DNA of 64,000 nucleotides from Pseudomonadota bacterium. Its GTDB lineage: Bacteria; Pseudomonadota; Alphaproteobacteria; Reyranellales; Reyranellaceae. How positions within the stretch are numbered: position 1 is the stretch's first letter; each line of letters begins with the position of its first letter. The notes under the pieces are model-generated. The model had not been told where the DNA came from, searched no databases, and saw only the letters and a program-made list of their open reading frames with translations. The position numbers and the translations under genes were made by a program. Shown in pieces: positions 28,992 to 37,123 of this stretch. Where the stretch lies: positions 1-64,000 of the forward strand of contig JAFEFG010000001.1 of the NCBI GenBank assembly GCA_018240685.1. Direction: 5' to 3'.

Positions 28992-29906
28992 TCAGGCTCC
29001 CTTGATGGATCGCGGCTGGCGCGTGACCAGGAACAGGCCGGGCAGCACCAGGACGATACCCAGCAGATGGTACCATTGCGGCCGCTCGCCAAGGGTCAGC
29101 CAGGCCAGGACGCCGACATAGGGTGGACCGAGGTAGAGCGAGACGCTGGTCGGCGCGGGCCCGAGCTCCTGGATGCAGAACGAGTAGGCGGCATAGGCGC
29201 CGATGCCGGGCACCAGCGCGACGACCAGCCATACCGCCCAGACATGCCAGTCACCGAGGTCGGGTCCTCCCCACAGCGCCGCCTCGCCGAGGGCAAAGGG
29301 CAGGAGGACGAGGCAGCCGGCGATGGAAGTGGCGCAGAGGCGCGCGACCGGATCCAGCCGGCTCGGCCGATGTTTCAACAGCACCGAATAAAGTCCCCAG
29401 CAGGCGGCGGCGATGGCGATCCAGACGTCGCCCGAGCTGAGATGCACCGCAGCGAGGTTGCCGAACTCGCCCTTGGCGAACACGGTGGCCACGCCGCCAA
29501 GGCAGAGCACGATGCCTGCAATGCGCGTCGCGCTCAGCCCCTTGCGATCGATGACATGGTCGAGCAGCACGACGAGGATCGGGGACGCCGCATAGATCAG
29601 TCCGATATTGAGGGCCGAGGTCGAGTGGGCGCCGATATAGACGAAGGCGCCGCACACCCACATGCCGAGCGCGCCGGACAGCAACAGGTCCCGCCATTCC
29701 CGCCGCAGCGTGGGCATGCCGGCCCGCAATCGCGGCCACACGAACGGCAGCAGGAACAGGGCGACGAAGGCCCAGCGGCCGAGGGCGAGCGCATTGGGCG
29801 GCACGAAGAGCGCGTAGCGCGCCGCCAGCATGTTCACGCTGAAGAAGGCCGGAAACAGGCAGAGCAACACCCAGGCGAGACGGCGGCGGGCCGACGGCGC
29901 GGGCAT
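28992..29906 (-). CDS. EamA/DMT family transporter
   Basis: Membrane protein of 304 aa with about ten membrane segments in two EamA repeats. Repeat 1 starts LAWVLLCLFPAFFSVNMLAARYALFV; repeat 2 covers VWIAIAAACWGLYSVLLKH through LGPAPTSVSLYLGPPYVGVLAWLTLGE. Family members export amino acids or metabolites; the substrate cannot be told. It stops 3 bp before creA on the same strand, so the two are probably cotranscribed. Confidence 0.9.
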   Translation of the reverse strand: MPAPSARRRLAWVLLCLFPAFFSVNMLAARYALFVPPNALALGRWAFVALFLLPFVWPRLRAGMPTLRREWRDLLLSGALGMWVCGAFVYIGAHSTSALNIGLIYAASPILVVLLDHVIDRKGLSATRIAGIVLCLGGVATVFAKGEFGNLAAVHLSSGDVWIAIAAACWGLYSVLLKHRPSRLDPVARLCATSIAGCLVLLPFALGEAALWGGPDLGDWHVWAVWLVVALVPGIGAYAAYSFCIQELGPAPTSVSLYLGPPYVGVLAWLTLGERPQWYHLLGIVLVLPGLFLVTRQPRSIKGA

Positions 29907-29922
29907 TTCCCGGAACCGGCGA

Positions 29923-30675
29923 TCAGGCCGGTTTCAGCCCTTCCTTGGGTACCTCGCCGCCGGCTTCCTTGATCGCCGCCCGGTAGGCCTTCTCCGAAGA
30001 GAAGGGGGCGATCTTGGGGAAGTCCTTCTTCTTGCCTGGCCGGATGGTGCCGGTGCTGGGCTCGACGATCAGCAGCTCGCCCTCGCGGCTGAGCAGCGGG
30101 ATCTCCCGCTTCCAGCGCGAATAGACGCGTCGTGCCGAGGCGGAGAAGTCGACATAGGTCGTGAACTCGGTGGGATCGAGCTTGAAGATCGATTCGTAGG
30201 TCGCCACGAATTCCTTCACGAACTTCTTATCGACGATCTCGATGTTCGACATCATCCAGCAGCGATCCTCGAACACCCAGTAGGTGCCGAGGCCGACGAA
30301 TTCCTTCTGCCGCGTCAGGTAGGGGTAGAAGGGGAAGCCGCGGCAGGCGATCGTGCGGTTGTCGCGCTCGCAGAAGCGTGCGCCCTTGCACTCGATCGCC
30401 ATGCAGTCCGATGTCAGCTCGTTCACGATCTGCCGCGTGGCATAGTCGTAAGGCTTGAACTTGGACCAGATGTCGGTCCGGGGCTTCAGGTACTCGAACT
30501 CGACCTTGTGCACGACCGGCACGGCATTCTCGGTCGAGCAGCAGACCGGCGACCCGCCGTTCAGCGGCGCGCATTTCCGTCCACAGTCGAAGCGGGAGAT
30601 ATTCGACCGGAAGCCGGCATAGAGCTCGGCGAAATCGCTGGCTTTGATCGTTGCTTTTTCTGGTTTTTTCGACAT
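29923..30675 (-). CDS. Cysteine-rich metal-binding protein, YkgJ-like
   Basis: Cytosolic protein of 250 aa from ATG 30675 (MSKKPEKATIKASDFAELY). Eight cysteines form two clusters: Cys31, Cys35, Cys45 and Cys46 (FDCGRKCAP and PVCC), then Cys91, Cys96, Cys102 and Cys111 (CMAIECKGARFC, IACRGFPFYPY). This is the kind of CxxxC-CC-CxxxxC pattern of YkgJ-type zinc/iron-chelating or iron-sulfur proteins. The C-terminal half has no recognised domain. An unrelated in-frame extension to 30825 is rejected since the ATG at 30675 is followed by a typical soluble N-terminus. Function unknown. Confidence 0.7.
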   Translation of the reverse strand: MSKKPEKATIKASDFAELYAGFRSNISRFDCGRKCAPLNGGSPVCCSTENAVPVVHKVEFEYLKPRTDIWSKFKPYDYATRQIVNELTSDCMAIECKGARFCERDNRTIACRGFPFYPYLTRQKEFVGLGTYWVFEDRCWMMSNIEIVDKKFVKEFVATYESIFKLDPTEFTTYVDFSASARRVYSRWKREIPLLSREGELLIVEPSTGTIRPGKKKDFPKIAPFSSEKAYRAAIKEAGGEVPKEGLKPA

Positions 30676-30734
30676 GCGGGGGCCATGTAGCCGATAGTTA
30701 AGTGAAAGAACAGTGAAGGAATTCTGACGCCTGC

Positions 30735-31406
30735 TCAGGGGTGAGGCAATACGCGCCACACCACGGTTTCCCGCATGCCGCGATTCTCGAGCTGCAGCGA
30801 GGTTGGAATCTCGTAGCGGGCGCACTCCTCCAGTCCCTGAGCGCTGAAATAGTTGCGGCCGGGGTCGCCGAGCAGGACCAGCCGGCCGGCACGCGCGTGG
30901 CTGCGCAGCCAGGCCAGCGCCCGCGTGGACATCTCGCGCTCGTAGCAGACGTCGCCCGCGATCACGACGTCGGTGTCGGGCGCCGCCTCGGGCCTTGCGA
31001 GCCAGTCCTCGCTGCTGACGTCGAGGGCGAGACCGTTCGCCGCGGCATTGAGGCGGGCTGCCACGAGCGAGAGCGCATCGATGTCGTTGGCGGTCACCGC
31101 TGCCGCGCCGGCCCGTGCCGCGGCCATCGATGATACGCCGGAGCCGGCGGCGAAATCGATCACGCGGCGTCCGCTCACGAGGTCGGGATTGTCGAGCAGA
31201 TAGCGGGCGACCGCCTGGCCGCCGGGCCAGCAGAAGGCCCAGTAGGGCGGATCGATGTTCTGCTCCTCCATCCAGGCCTCGGTCGCCTGCCAGATCGGCA
31301 CGTATTCCGTGGCGAGCCAGAGCTTGAACTCCGGCACCATGGCCGGTGTCTCGAGCGCGGTGTTGGCGCGGATGAATCCCTCGGGATCGGCGGGCAGACG
31401 CGTCAT
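30735..31406 (-). CDS. Class I SAM methyltransferase, ETF-beta/METTL20-like
   Basis: Methyltransferase of 223 aa. Its ATG (31406) overlaps the ubiA stop (ATGA), which fixes the start. Motifs: YWAFCWPGGQAVARYLLDNP, SAM motif I VIDFAAGSGVSSMAAARAGA (82-101), TANDID, and the post-I motif VVIAGDVCYE (147-155). This set matches the METTL20/ETFBKMT lysine methyltransferase group, which in alphaproteobacteria and mitochondria methylates electron-transfer flavoprotein beta. The D-x-x-Y-like DVCY fits protein methylation. Exact substrate is inferred. Confidence 0.78.
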   Translation of the reverse strand: MTRLPADPEGFIRANTALETPAMVPEFKLWLATEYVPIWQATEAWMEEQNIDPPYWAFCWPGGQAVARYLLDNPDLVSGRRVIDFAAGSGVSSMAAARAGAAAVTANDIDALSLVAARLNAAANGLALDVSSEDWLARPEAAPDTDVVIAGDVCYEREMSTRALAWLRSHARAGRLVLLGDPGRNYFSAQGLEECARYEIPTSLQLENRGMRETVVWRVLPHP

Positions 31407-32329
31407 CAGCCGAACTGCCCCGCGACGACGGCCAGCAGCATCAGCCAGCCGACCTGAGCGTTGGCCTGGAACTTGGCCAGGCAGTCCGGCTGGTCGTGCG
31501 GCTTGAGGTCCAGGATCTGCCAGCCGAAGTGAAGGGCGACGCCCGCCAGCACGATGAAATAAGGCAGGCCGAGGGGCGCCAGCAGGCCCGCTGCCGTCCA
31601 CAGCGCCAGCGCCGTCGCGGCGAAAGCGGCGAGCCAGAGCCGTGGGGCCCGGGCGAAGCGCCGCGCGGTCGAGCCGACGCCGACGACGGCGTCGTCGCGC
31701 TGGTCCTGCATGGCGTAGATGGTGTCGTAGACCAGTGTCCAGGCGACTCCGCCGATGTAGAGCGCCACGGTGGCCCAGGAAAGCGTTGCCGTTACGGCAG
31801 CGAAGCCCAGCAGCGCGCCCCAGTTGAAGGCGAAGCCCAGCACCACCTGCGGCCACGATGTCACCCGCTTCATCAGCGGATAGATGGCCACCACGGCCAG
31901 CGAGGCGAAGCCCACCGCCACGGCGAACTTGTTGAACTTGAACAGGATCACGGCGCCCACCAGCGCCTGCAGGCCCATCCAGATGACCGCGTCGCGCAGC
32001 TGCACCTCGCCCGCCGGCAACGGACGGCTGCGCGTGCGCTCCACCCCCGCATCGATCTTGCGATCGAGGATGTCGTTCCAGGTGCAGCCCGCGCCGCGCA
32101 TGGCGATCGTCCCCACCGCGAACACGACCATCCAGCCCAGCAGATGCGTCCAGTCGCGACCTTCGGCCAGGGCGAGCGACCACCAGCAGGGAAAGAGCAG
32201 CAGCCAGATGCCGATCGGGCGGTCCCAGCGCGCCAGGCGGCCAAAAGGTCGCGCCCAGGGCGGAAGGTAGCGCAGCGTCCAGTGCTGGCGGTCGATGTCG
32301 GTGAAGCCGGTTGTCGGTTCGGCGGTCAT
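31406..32329 (-). CDS. ubiA: 4-hydroxybenzoate polyprenyltransferase
   Basis: UbiA, 307 aa, joins the polyprenyl tail to 4-hydroxybenzoate in the inner membrane for ubiquinone synthesis. The first Asp-rich motif is NDILDRKID (Asp86, Asp89, Asp93); the second is YDTIYAMQDQRDD. About eight membrane segments are visible. Start is ATG 32329 (MTAEPTTGFTDIDRQHW); an in-frame extension would cover the divergent rsmE start. It is divergent from rsmE by 34 bp. Confidence 0.95.
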   Translation of the reverse strand: MTAEPTTGFTDIDRQHWTLRYLPPWARPFGRLARWDRPIGIWLLLFPCWWSLALAEGRDWTHLLGWMVVFAVGTIAMRGAGCTWNDILDRKIDAGVERTRSRPLPAGEVQLRDAVIWMGLQALVGAVILFKFNKFAVAVGFASLAVVAIYPLMKRVTSWPQVVLGFAFNWGALLGFAAVTATLSWATVALYIGGVAWTLVYDTIYAMQDQRDDAVVGVGSTARRFARAPRLWLAAFAATALALWTAAGLLAPLGLPYFIVLAGVALHFGWQILDLKPHDQPDCLAKFQANAQVGWLMLLAVVAGQFG

Positions 32330-32363
32330 GGCTGCATCATGGCGGCAAGCAAGCAGGAGTTCC

Positions 32364-33152
32364 ATGAGCGTATCGCGCCTGTTCGTCGAGGCTGACCTGT
32401 CCGCGGGCATCGAAGCGCCGCTCGACGAGACGCAGGCCCACTATCTGCGTCACGTCATGCGGCGGGAAGAGGGCGCGAAGCTGTCGCTGTTCAACGGCCG
32501 CGACGGCGAATGGAGCGCAACGCTGTCCCTGCGCGGCAAGAAGGCCGCCGTGGCGACGGTTGGCGCGCGCACCCGCGAGCAGGGAACCGAGCCCGACCTG
32601 TGGCTGTGCTTCGCGCCGGTCAAGCGCACCCGGATCGACTTCATCGCCGAGAAGGCGACCGAACTCGGCGTTTCGGCGCTGCAGCCGGTGCTGACGCAGC
32701 ACACGGCGGTCGAGCGCGTCAATGTCGAGCGCCTGCGGGCCAATGCGATCGAGGCGGCCGAGCAGACCGAGCGCCTGACGGTGCCGGAAGTGCGCGAGCC
32801 GATCGGACTCGGATCCCTGCTCGATCGGTGGCCCGCCGAGCGGCGTCTGCTGATGTGCGACGAGACCGGCGGCGGCCCGCCGATCGCCGAGGCGCTGGCG
32901 CAGCTCGACGATGCGGCGCGCGCGGCACCGTGGGCGATCGTGATCGGACCCGAAGGCGGGTTCGCCGCCGCCGAACTCGCGGCGCTCCGTCGCATGAGCA
33001 ATGTGACGGCTGTCGGTCTGGGCCCGCGCATCCTGCGCGCCGATACGGCGGCGCTTGCGGCGCTTGCCTGCTGGCAGGCATTGCTCGGTGACTGGCGCCG
33101 ACCGACACCGCGTTTGGTCAACGATTATCGCACATCTCGGCTTACCACCTGA
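32364..33152 (+). CDS. rsmE: 16S rRNA (uracil1498-N3)-methyltransferase
   Basis: RsmE, 262 aa, SPOUT-fold enzyme that methylates N3 of U1498 in 16S rRNA. Start ATG 32364 has AGGAG 4 bp upstream and gives MSVSRLFVEADL. The knot motifs are IGPEGGFAAAELAAL (residues ~195-209) and GLGPRILRADTAALAAL (~217-233). The neighbour gshA downstream is a common alphaproteobacterial arrangement. Confidence 0.94.
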   Translation: MSVSRLFVEADLSAGIEAPLDETQAHYLRHVMRREEGAKLSLFNGRDGEWSATLSLRGKKAAVATVGARTREQGTEPDLWLCFAPVKRTRIDFIAEKATELGVSALQPVLTQHTAVERVNVERLRANAIEAAEQTERLTVPEVREPIGLGSLLDRWPAERRLLMCDETGGGPPIAEALAQLDDAARAAPWAIVIGPEGGFAAAELAALRRMSNVTAVGLGPRILRADTAALAALACWQALLGDWRRPTPRLVNDYRTSRLTT

Positions 33153-33293
33153 GCGCTTGCGCTGGCCCCCGGCGATGTGGGAGACGGGGACTTGAACACC
33201 ATGAACCAGCCGCGTTCTCGCATGAGAATTCCTTGTGTGAGACGTGCCGTCCCGCCGGGCCATGCCGCGGGATGAACAGGGAGCAATCAACGC

Positions 33294-34658
33294 ATGTCCG
33301 CACCACCAACGGGCGGCGGCACGCCGATCGAATCCCGGCGTCAGCTGATCGAATACTTCGTTGCCGGCAACAAGCCGCGTGCGCAGTGGCGCATGGGGAC
33401 CGAACACGAGAAGTTCGGCTTCGACCTCAAGACGCGAAGGCCTCTGCCCTACGACGGGCCGGTGGGCGTACGCGCCGTGCTCGAAGGGCTGACGCGCTTC
33501 GGCTGGGAGCCGGTCCTGGAGGGCAACCATCCGATTGCCCTTACCCGCGGCAAGGCCAACATCACGCTCGAGCCCGGCGGCCAGTTCGAACTGTCGGGCG
33601 CGCCGCTCGAGACGCTGCATGAGACGGCGGCGGAGACGGCGCAGCACATCGCCGAGGTGAAGGAGGTCGCAGGCGGAATCGGCGCCGGTTACATCGGCCT
33701 TGGCTTCGCGCCCGACTGGAAGCGCGAGGACATCCCCTGGATGCCCAAGGGCCGCTACAAGATCATGCGCGACTACATGCCCAAGAAGGGCAAGCTCGGC
33801 CTCGACATGATGCTGCGCACCTGCACCGTGCAGACCAATCTCGACTTCGAGTCGGAAGCCGACATGGTGAAGAAGTTCCGCGTGTCGCTCGCCCTGCAGC
33901 CGCTGGCGACGGCGCTGTTCGCCAACTCGCCGTTCCTCGAGGGCAAGCCCTCGGGCTTCAAGAGCTACCGCAGCCACATCTGGACCGACACCGACCCCGA
34001 CCGCTGCGGCATGCTGCCGTTCGTGTTCGAGGACGGGTTCGGCTTCGAGCGCTATGTCGACTACATGCTCGACGTGCCGATGTACTTCGTCTACCGCGAC
34101 GGCAAGTACATCGACGCCTCCGGGCAGAGCTTCCGCGATTTCCTGAAGGGCAGGCTGCCGGCGCGGCCGGGCGAGCTCCCGACCATCAACGACTGGGCCG
34201 ACCATGTCACGACGGCATTCCCCGAGGTGCGGCTCAAGCGCTACCTCGAGATGCGCGGCGCCGATTCCGGGCCAGTGCCGGCGCTGAACGCCCTGCCCGC
34301 GCTGTGGGTGGGGCTGCTCTACGAGCAGGGCGCGCTCGATGCGGCATGGGACCTGGTGAAGGACTGGACCATCGAGGATCACGACTATTTGCGCAGCCAC
34401 GCGCCGCGCGCTGGCCTGTCGACCAAGTTCCAGGGCCTGCCGCTCTCGGACCTGGCGCGCGACGTGGTGGAGATCGCGCATGCGGGCCTCAGGGCGCGCA
34501 AGCAGCTCAACGCCGAGGGCAACGACGAGACGATCTACCTGGCGCCGCTCGATCGTGCGGTGGCGAGCGGATTGGCGCCGGCCGACGAGCTGCTGGAAAA
34601 GTGGCAGGGCGAATGGCGCGGCTCGTTCGATCTGCTGTTCCGCGACTGCGCCTACTAG
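33294..34658 (+). CDS. gshA: Glutamate-cysteine ligase (plant/proteobacterial type)
   Basis: GCS2-type ligase of 454 aa that makes gamma-glutamylcysteine, the first step to glutathione. Landmarks: MGTEHEKFGF (34-43), LEGNHPIALTRGKANITLEPGGQFELSG, LRTCTVQTNLDFESEADMVKKFRVSLALQPL, FANSPFLEGKPSGFKSYRSHIWTDTDPDRCGMLPFVF, and SSTKFQGL-type C-terminal segment. This class differs from the enteric GshA and is typical of alphaproteobacteria. GGGAG lies 11 bp before the ATG. Confidence 0.95.
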   Translation: MSAPPTGGGTPIESRRQLIEYFVAGNKPRAQWRMGTEHEKFGFDLKTRRPLPYDGPVGVRAVLEGLTRFGWEPVLEGNHPIALTRGKANITLEPGGQFELSGAPLETLHETAAETAQHIAEVKEVAGGIGAGYIGLGFAPDWKREDIPWMPKGRYKIMRDYMPKKGKLGLDMMLRTCTVQTNLDFESEADMVKKFRVSLALQPLATALFANSPFLEGKPSGFKSYRSHIWTDTDPDRCGMLPFVFEDGFGFERYVDYMLDVPMYFVYRDGKYIDASGQSFRDFLKGRLPARPGELPTINDWADHVTTAFPEVRLKRYLEMRGADSGPVPALNALPALWVGLLYEQGALDAAWDLVKDWTIEDHDYLRSHAPRAGLSTKFQGLPLSDLARDVVEIAHAGLRARKQLNAEGNDETIYLAPLDRAVASGLAPADELLEKWQGEWRGSFDLLFRDCAY

Positions 34659-34715
34659 TAGGGCGCCGGTCGCAGGACACTTGAACGGTAGCCGCTCTCG
34701 GCTATCGTCTGCGCC

Positions 34716-35570
34716 ATGCTCGACCGCTGCGACCGTGTCCAGATCGCCGTCCATGATGCCGCCAGGGCGGCGCAACGCTATTGCCAGCTTCTCGGCTGCG
34801 AGATTTCGCGCCGCGAGCACAGCCGCCATCTCGACGCCAGGCGCACCATCCTGGCCGTCGGCGAGAGCGAGTTCGAGCTGTGCGAGGCCGACGGTGCCGG
34901 CCGCACGCAGGACTTCCTTGCCCGCCGCGGCGAGGGGCTGATGACGGCGGGCTACTGCACCGCCGATCTCGACGGCATGATGAAGCGATGGCAGGGGCTC
35001 GGCGTCTCCTTCGACCGCGACGGCGAGCAGCTCTATCTCGGTGCCGACGTCACTTTCGGCCTGCCGATCGTGATCTCGCTCAGCACCTACCGGCCGCGCG
35101 TGGGGCCGGTCTCCTTCCTCTACGAGACCACCAACACGCTCGGCAGCGACTGGCGGCGCGCCGCCGCGCTCTATGCCGGCCTGTTCGGCCTCGACCCGGC
35201 GCGCTTCAGCGCCATCGGCAGCGAACGCTTCGGCTATGTCGGCACGCTCACCCTGTTCGATCCGCCCAACCGGCTCGACCGCATCGAGCTCAGCCAGGCG
35301 ACCGACGAGGTGCAGGCGATGGGCCGCTTCGTGAAGAAGCACGGCGACTCGCTCTACATGTGCTACGTCGAGACGCACGACTGGCCCGCGATCCGCGGCC
35401 GCCTGCTCGAAGCCGGGGCGCGATATACGCCGCGCGGCTCCGATCCCGAGACCGACCCCGACGGCGGCTGGGTGCATCCGAAGGAACTGCATGGACTGCT
35501 GCTCGGCATCTCTCGCACCGGATTGGCGTGGGAGTGGTCGGGACGAGAGGATCTGGTGCCGGCGCCATGA
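34716..35570 (+). CDS. VOC superfamily (glyoxalase/dioxygenase-like) protein
   Basis: Protein of 284 aa built of two VOC halves. The first (residues ~5-115) begins LDRCDRVQIAVHDAARAAQRYCQLLGCEI; the second (~125-260) begins VGPVSFLYETTNTLGSDWRRAAALYAGLFGL. Metal ligands typical of the fold would be His and Glu at these strands; the first is partly replaced. The group includes glyoxalases, ring-cleaving dioxygenases and resistance proteins, so the reaction is unknown. The stop overlaps the next start (ATGA), so the two are coupled. Confidence 0.8.
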   Translation: MLDRCDRVQIAVHDAARAAQRYCQLLGCEISRREHSRHLDARRTILAVGESEFELCEADGAGRTQDFLARRGEGLMTAGYCTADLDGMMKRWQGLGVSFDRDGEQLYLGADVTFGLPIVISLSTYRPRVGPVSFLYETTNTLGSDWRRAAALYAGLFGLDPARFSAIGSERFGYVGTLTLFDPPNRLDRIELSQATDEVQAMGRFVKKHGDSLYMCYVETHDWPAIRGRLLEAGARYTPRGSDPETDPDGGWVHPKELHGLLLGISRTGLAWEWSGREDLVPAP

Positions 35571-36118
35571 AGAGACGAACCCTGATGCTCGGCCTCGCGG
35601 CGCTGCCGCTGGCCGCGACGGCGCCGGCGGCTTGGGCGCAGAGCGACGAGGGCTGGGAGACCGTGGTCGGCGCCGATCTCAGGTTCCGGCTCGAGATGCC
35701 GTCGCCGGTCGCCAAGAGCACGGCGGAGAAGGAGCAGGGGCACGCCGCACCCCGCGTCGCCTACGAGTCCAAGCGCGCCAACCAGATGTTCGACTTCGAC
35801 TATGTCGACTACGAGCCGAGCTGGTTCGCCGGCCGCGACGGCAAGGAGATCGCCCGGATGCTGGGCCGCGGCGAGGCCGAGAAGGCCTTCCCGCTGGCCA
35901 AGTTCAAGTATGTCCGCGACGAGCCGGTGACGCTGCAGGGCTGGGACGGCTATGCCCTCGACATCGAGGGCGAGGACGGCGGCCTGGTCATGATGCGCAC
36001 CTACCTGGTGAAGGACCGGCTCTATCGTCTGCTGACGACGGCGCAGGCCGACATGAGGACCCGCAGCGCAGCACTGCGCTTCATCGACTCGCTGCGCCTG
36101 GCGGAGACGAAGCAGTAG
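35567..36118 (+). CDS. Secreted protein, unknown function
   Basis: Protein of 183 aa with signal peptide residues 1-24 (MKRRTLMLGLAALPLAATAPAAWA), ATG overlapping the VOC gene stop. The mature part reads like a single-domain periplasmic protein: GADLRFRLEMPSPVAK, MFDFDYVDYEPSWFAGRDGKEIARMLG, YALDIEGEDGGLVMMRTYLVKDRLYRLLTTA, with C-terminal RFIDSLRL. This last part resembles proteins that carry a fit-and-residual style small beta domain (as in many DUF-type lipoprotein-like factors). Function unknown. Confidence 0.75.
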   Translation: MKRRTLMLGLAALPLAATAPAAWAQSDEGWETVVGADLRFRLEMPSPVAKSTAEKEQGHAAPRVAYESKRANQMFDFDYVDYEPSWFAGRDGKEIARMLGRGEAEKAFPLAKFKYVRDEPVTLQGWDGYALDIEGEDGGLVMMRTYLVKDRLYRLLTTAQADMRTRSAALRFIDSLRLAETKQ

Positions 36119-36136
36119 CGGGCGGAGGGAGTGGCG

Positions 36137-37123
36137 ATGCGTATCTGCGTGTTCGGGGCCGGATCGATCGGCGGCAACTTCGCAGCCCGGCTGGCCGAGG
36201 CCGGCAACGAGGTCTCGGTCGTGGTCCGCGGCGCGCATCTCGAGGCGATCCGCCGCAACGGCCTGACGCTGCTGACGGGCGACAGGAAGATCGTGGCGCC
36301 GGTGCGCGCCAGCGACCGGCCGGCCGATCTCGGCCCGCAGGACGTCGTGCTGACGACGATGAAGGCCTCCGGCCTCGCCGCGCTCGCCGAGACGGTGGGC
36401 CCGCTGCTGGGCGCCGACACGCCGGTCGTGTTCGTGCAGAACGGCATTCCGTGGTGGTACGGCCATGGCCTCGCGCCGTCGCGGCCGCCTGCGCCCGACC
36501 TGTCGCGGCTCGATCCCGGCGGCGCGCTGGCGAAGGCGGTCGGCGTCGAGCGCACCATCGGCGCCGTCGTCACCTCCTCCAACCACGTCATCGAGCCGGG
36601 CGTCGTGCGCAACATCTCGCCCGACCGCAACACGCTGTGGGTGGGCGAGACCGACGACCGCCAGAGCGACCGCCTCAAGGCCATCCGTGCCACGCTCAAG
36701 GCCGCCGGCATCGCCTCGCCCGAGACGACCGACATCCGCTACGACGTCTGGCACAAGCTGATGGCCAACTTCACCGGCTCGACGCTCTGCCTCATCCTGC
36801 GCGAGCCGACCACGATCCAGAAGACGCCGATGGTGAACCGCCTCGCCCGCCGCGCCCATGCCGAGGCGCTGGCGATCGCGGCCGCCCACGGCGTCCATCT
36901 CGACGACAGTCCCGAGGTCCGCTACGGGCCGGGCCGCGTCTATCCCGATCACCGGCCCTCGATCCTGCAGGACTACGAGCTCGGCCGGCCGATGGAGATC
37001 GAGGCCATCGTGCGCGCGCCGCTCGCCTTCGCTCGCAGCGCCGGCCTCGACACGCCGACCCTCGACGCGATCGAATCGCTCTGCGTCAGCCTCGCGGTCT
37101 CGAAGGGGCTGTACGCCCTCTGA
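36137..37123 (+). CDS. panE: 2-dehydropantoate 2-reductase family protein
   Basis: Ketopantoate reductase (PanE/ApbA) family, 328 aa. It would reduce 2-dehydropantoate to pantoate with NADPH. The Rossmann motif is RICVFGAGSIGGNFAARLAEAG (residues 2-23). Catalytic Lys is expected in DVWHKLMANFTGSTL, and the C-terminal domain holds PSILQDYELGRPMEIEAIV, the family's conserved substrate segment. ATG 36137 is chosen because GGAGGGA lies 6 bp upstream; GTG 36131 is an alternative. Alphaproteobacteria often have several such paralogues, so the pantothenate role is not certain. Its stop abuts the tldD stop (TGATCA). Confidence 0.85.
   Translation: MRICVFGAGSIGGNFAARLAEAGNEVSVVVRGAHLEAIRRNGLTLLTGDRKIVAPVRASDRPADLGPQDVVLTTMKASGLAALAETVGPLLGADTPVVFVQNGIPWWYGHGLAPSRPPAPDLSRLDPGGALAKAVGVERTIGAVVTSSNHVIEPGVVRNISPDRNTLWVGETDDRQSDRLKAIRATLKAAGIASPETTDIRYDVWHKLMANFTGSTLCLILREPTTIQKTPMVNRLARRAHAEALAIAAAHGVHLDDSPEVRYGPGRVYPDHRPSILQDYELGRPMEIEAIVRAPLAFARSAGLDTPTLDAIESLCVSLAVSKGLYAL

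Noticed and set aside
32337-35492. Very long open frame (1051 codons) on the minus strand opposite rsmE and gshA
   Set aside because: It is antisense to well-recognised genes, has no family motif and a composition rich in Arg/Ala/Glu as expected for reverse frames of high-GC DNA. Similar frames at 403-2313 and 14857-17610 are rejected for the same reason.
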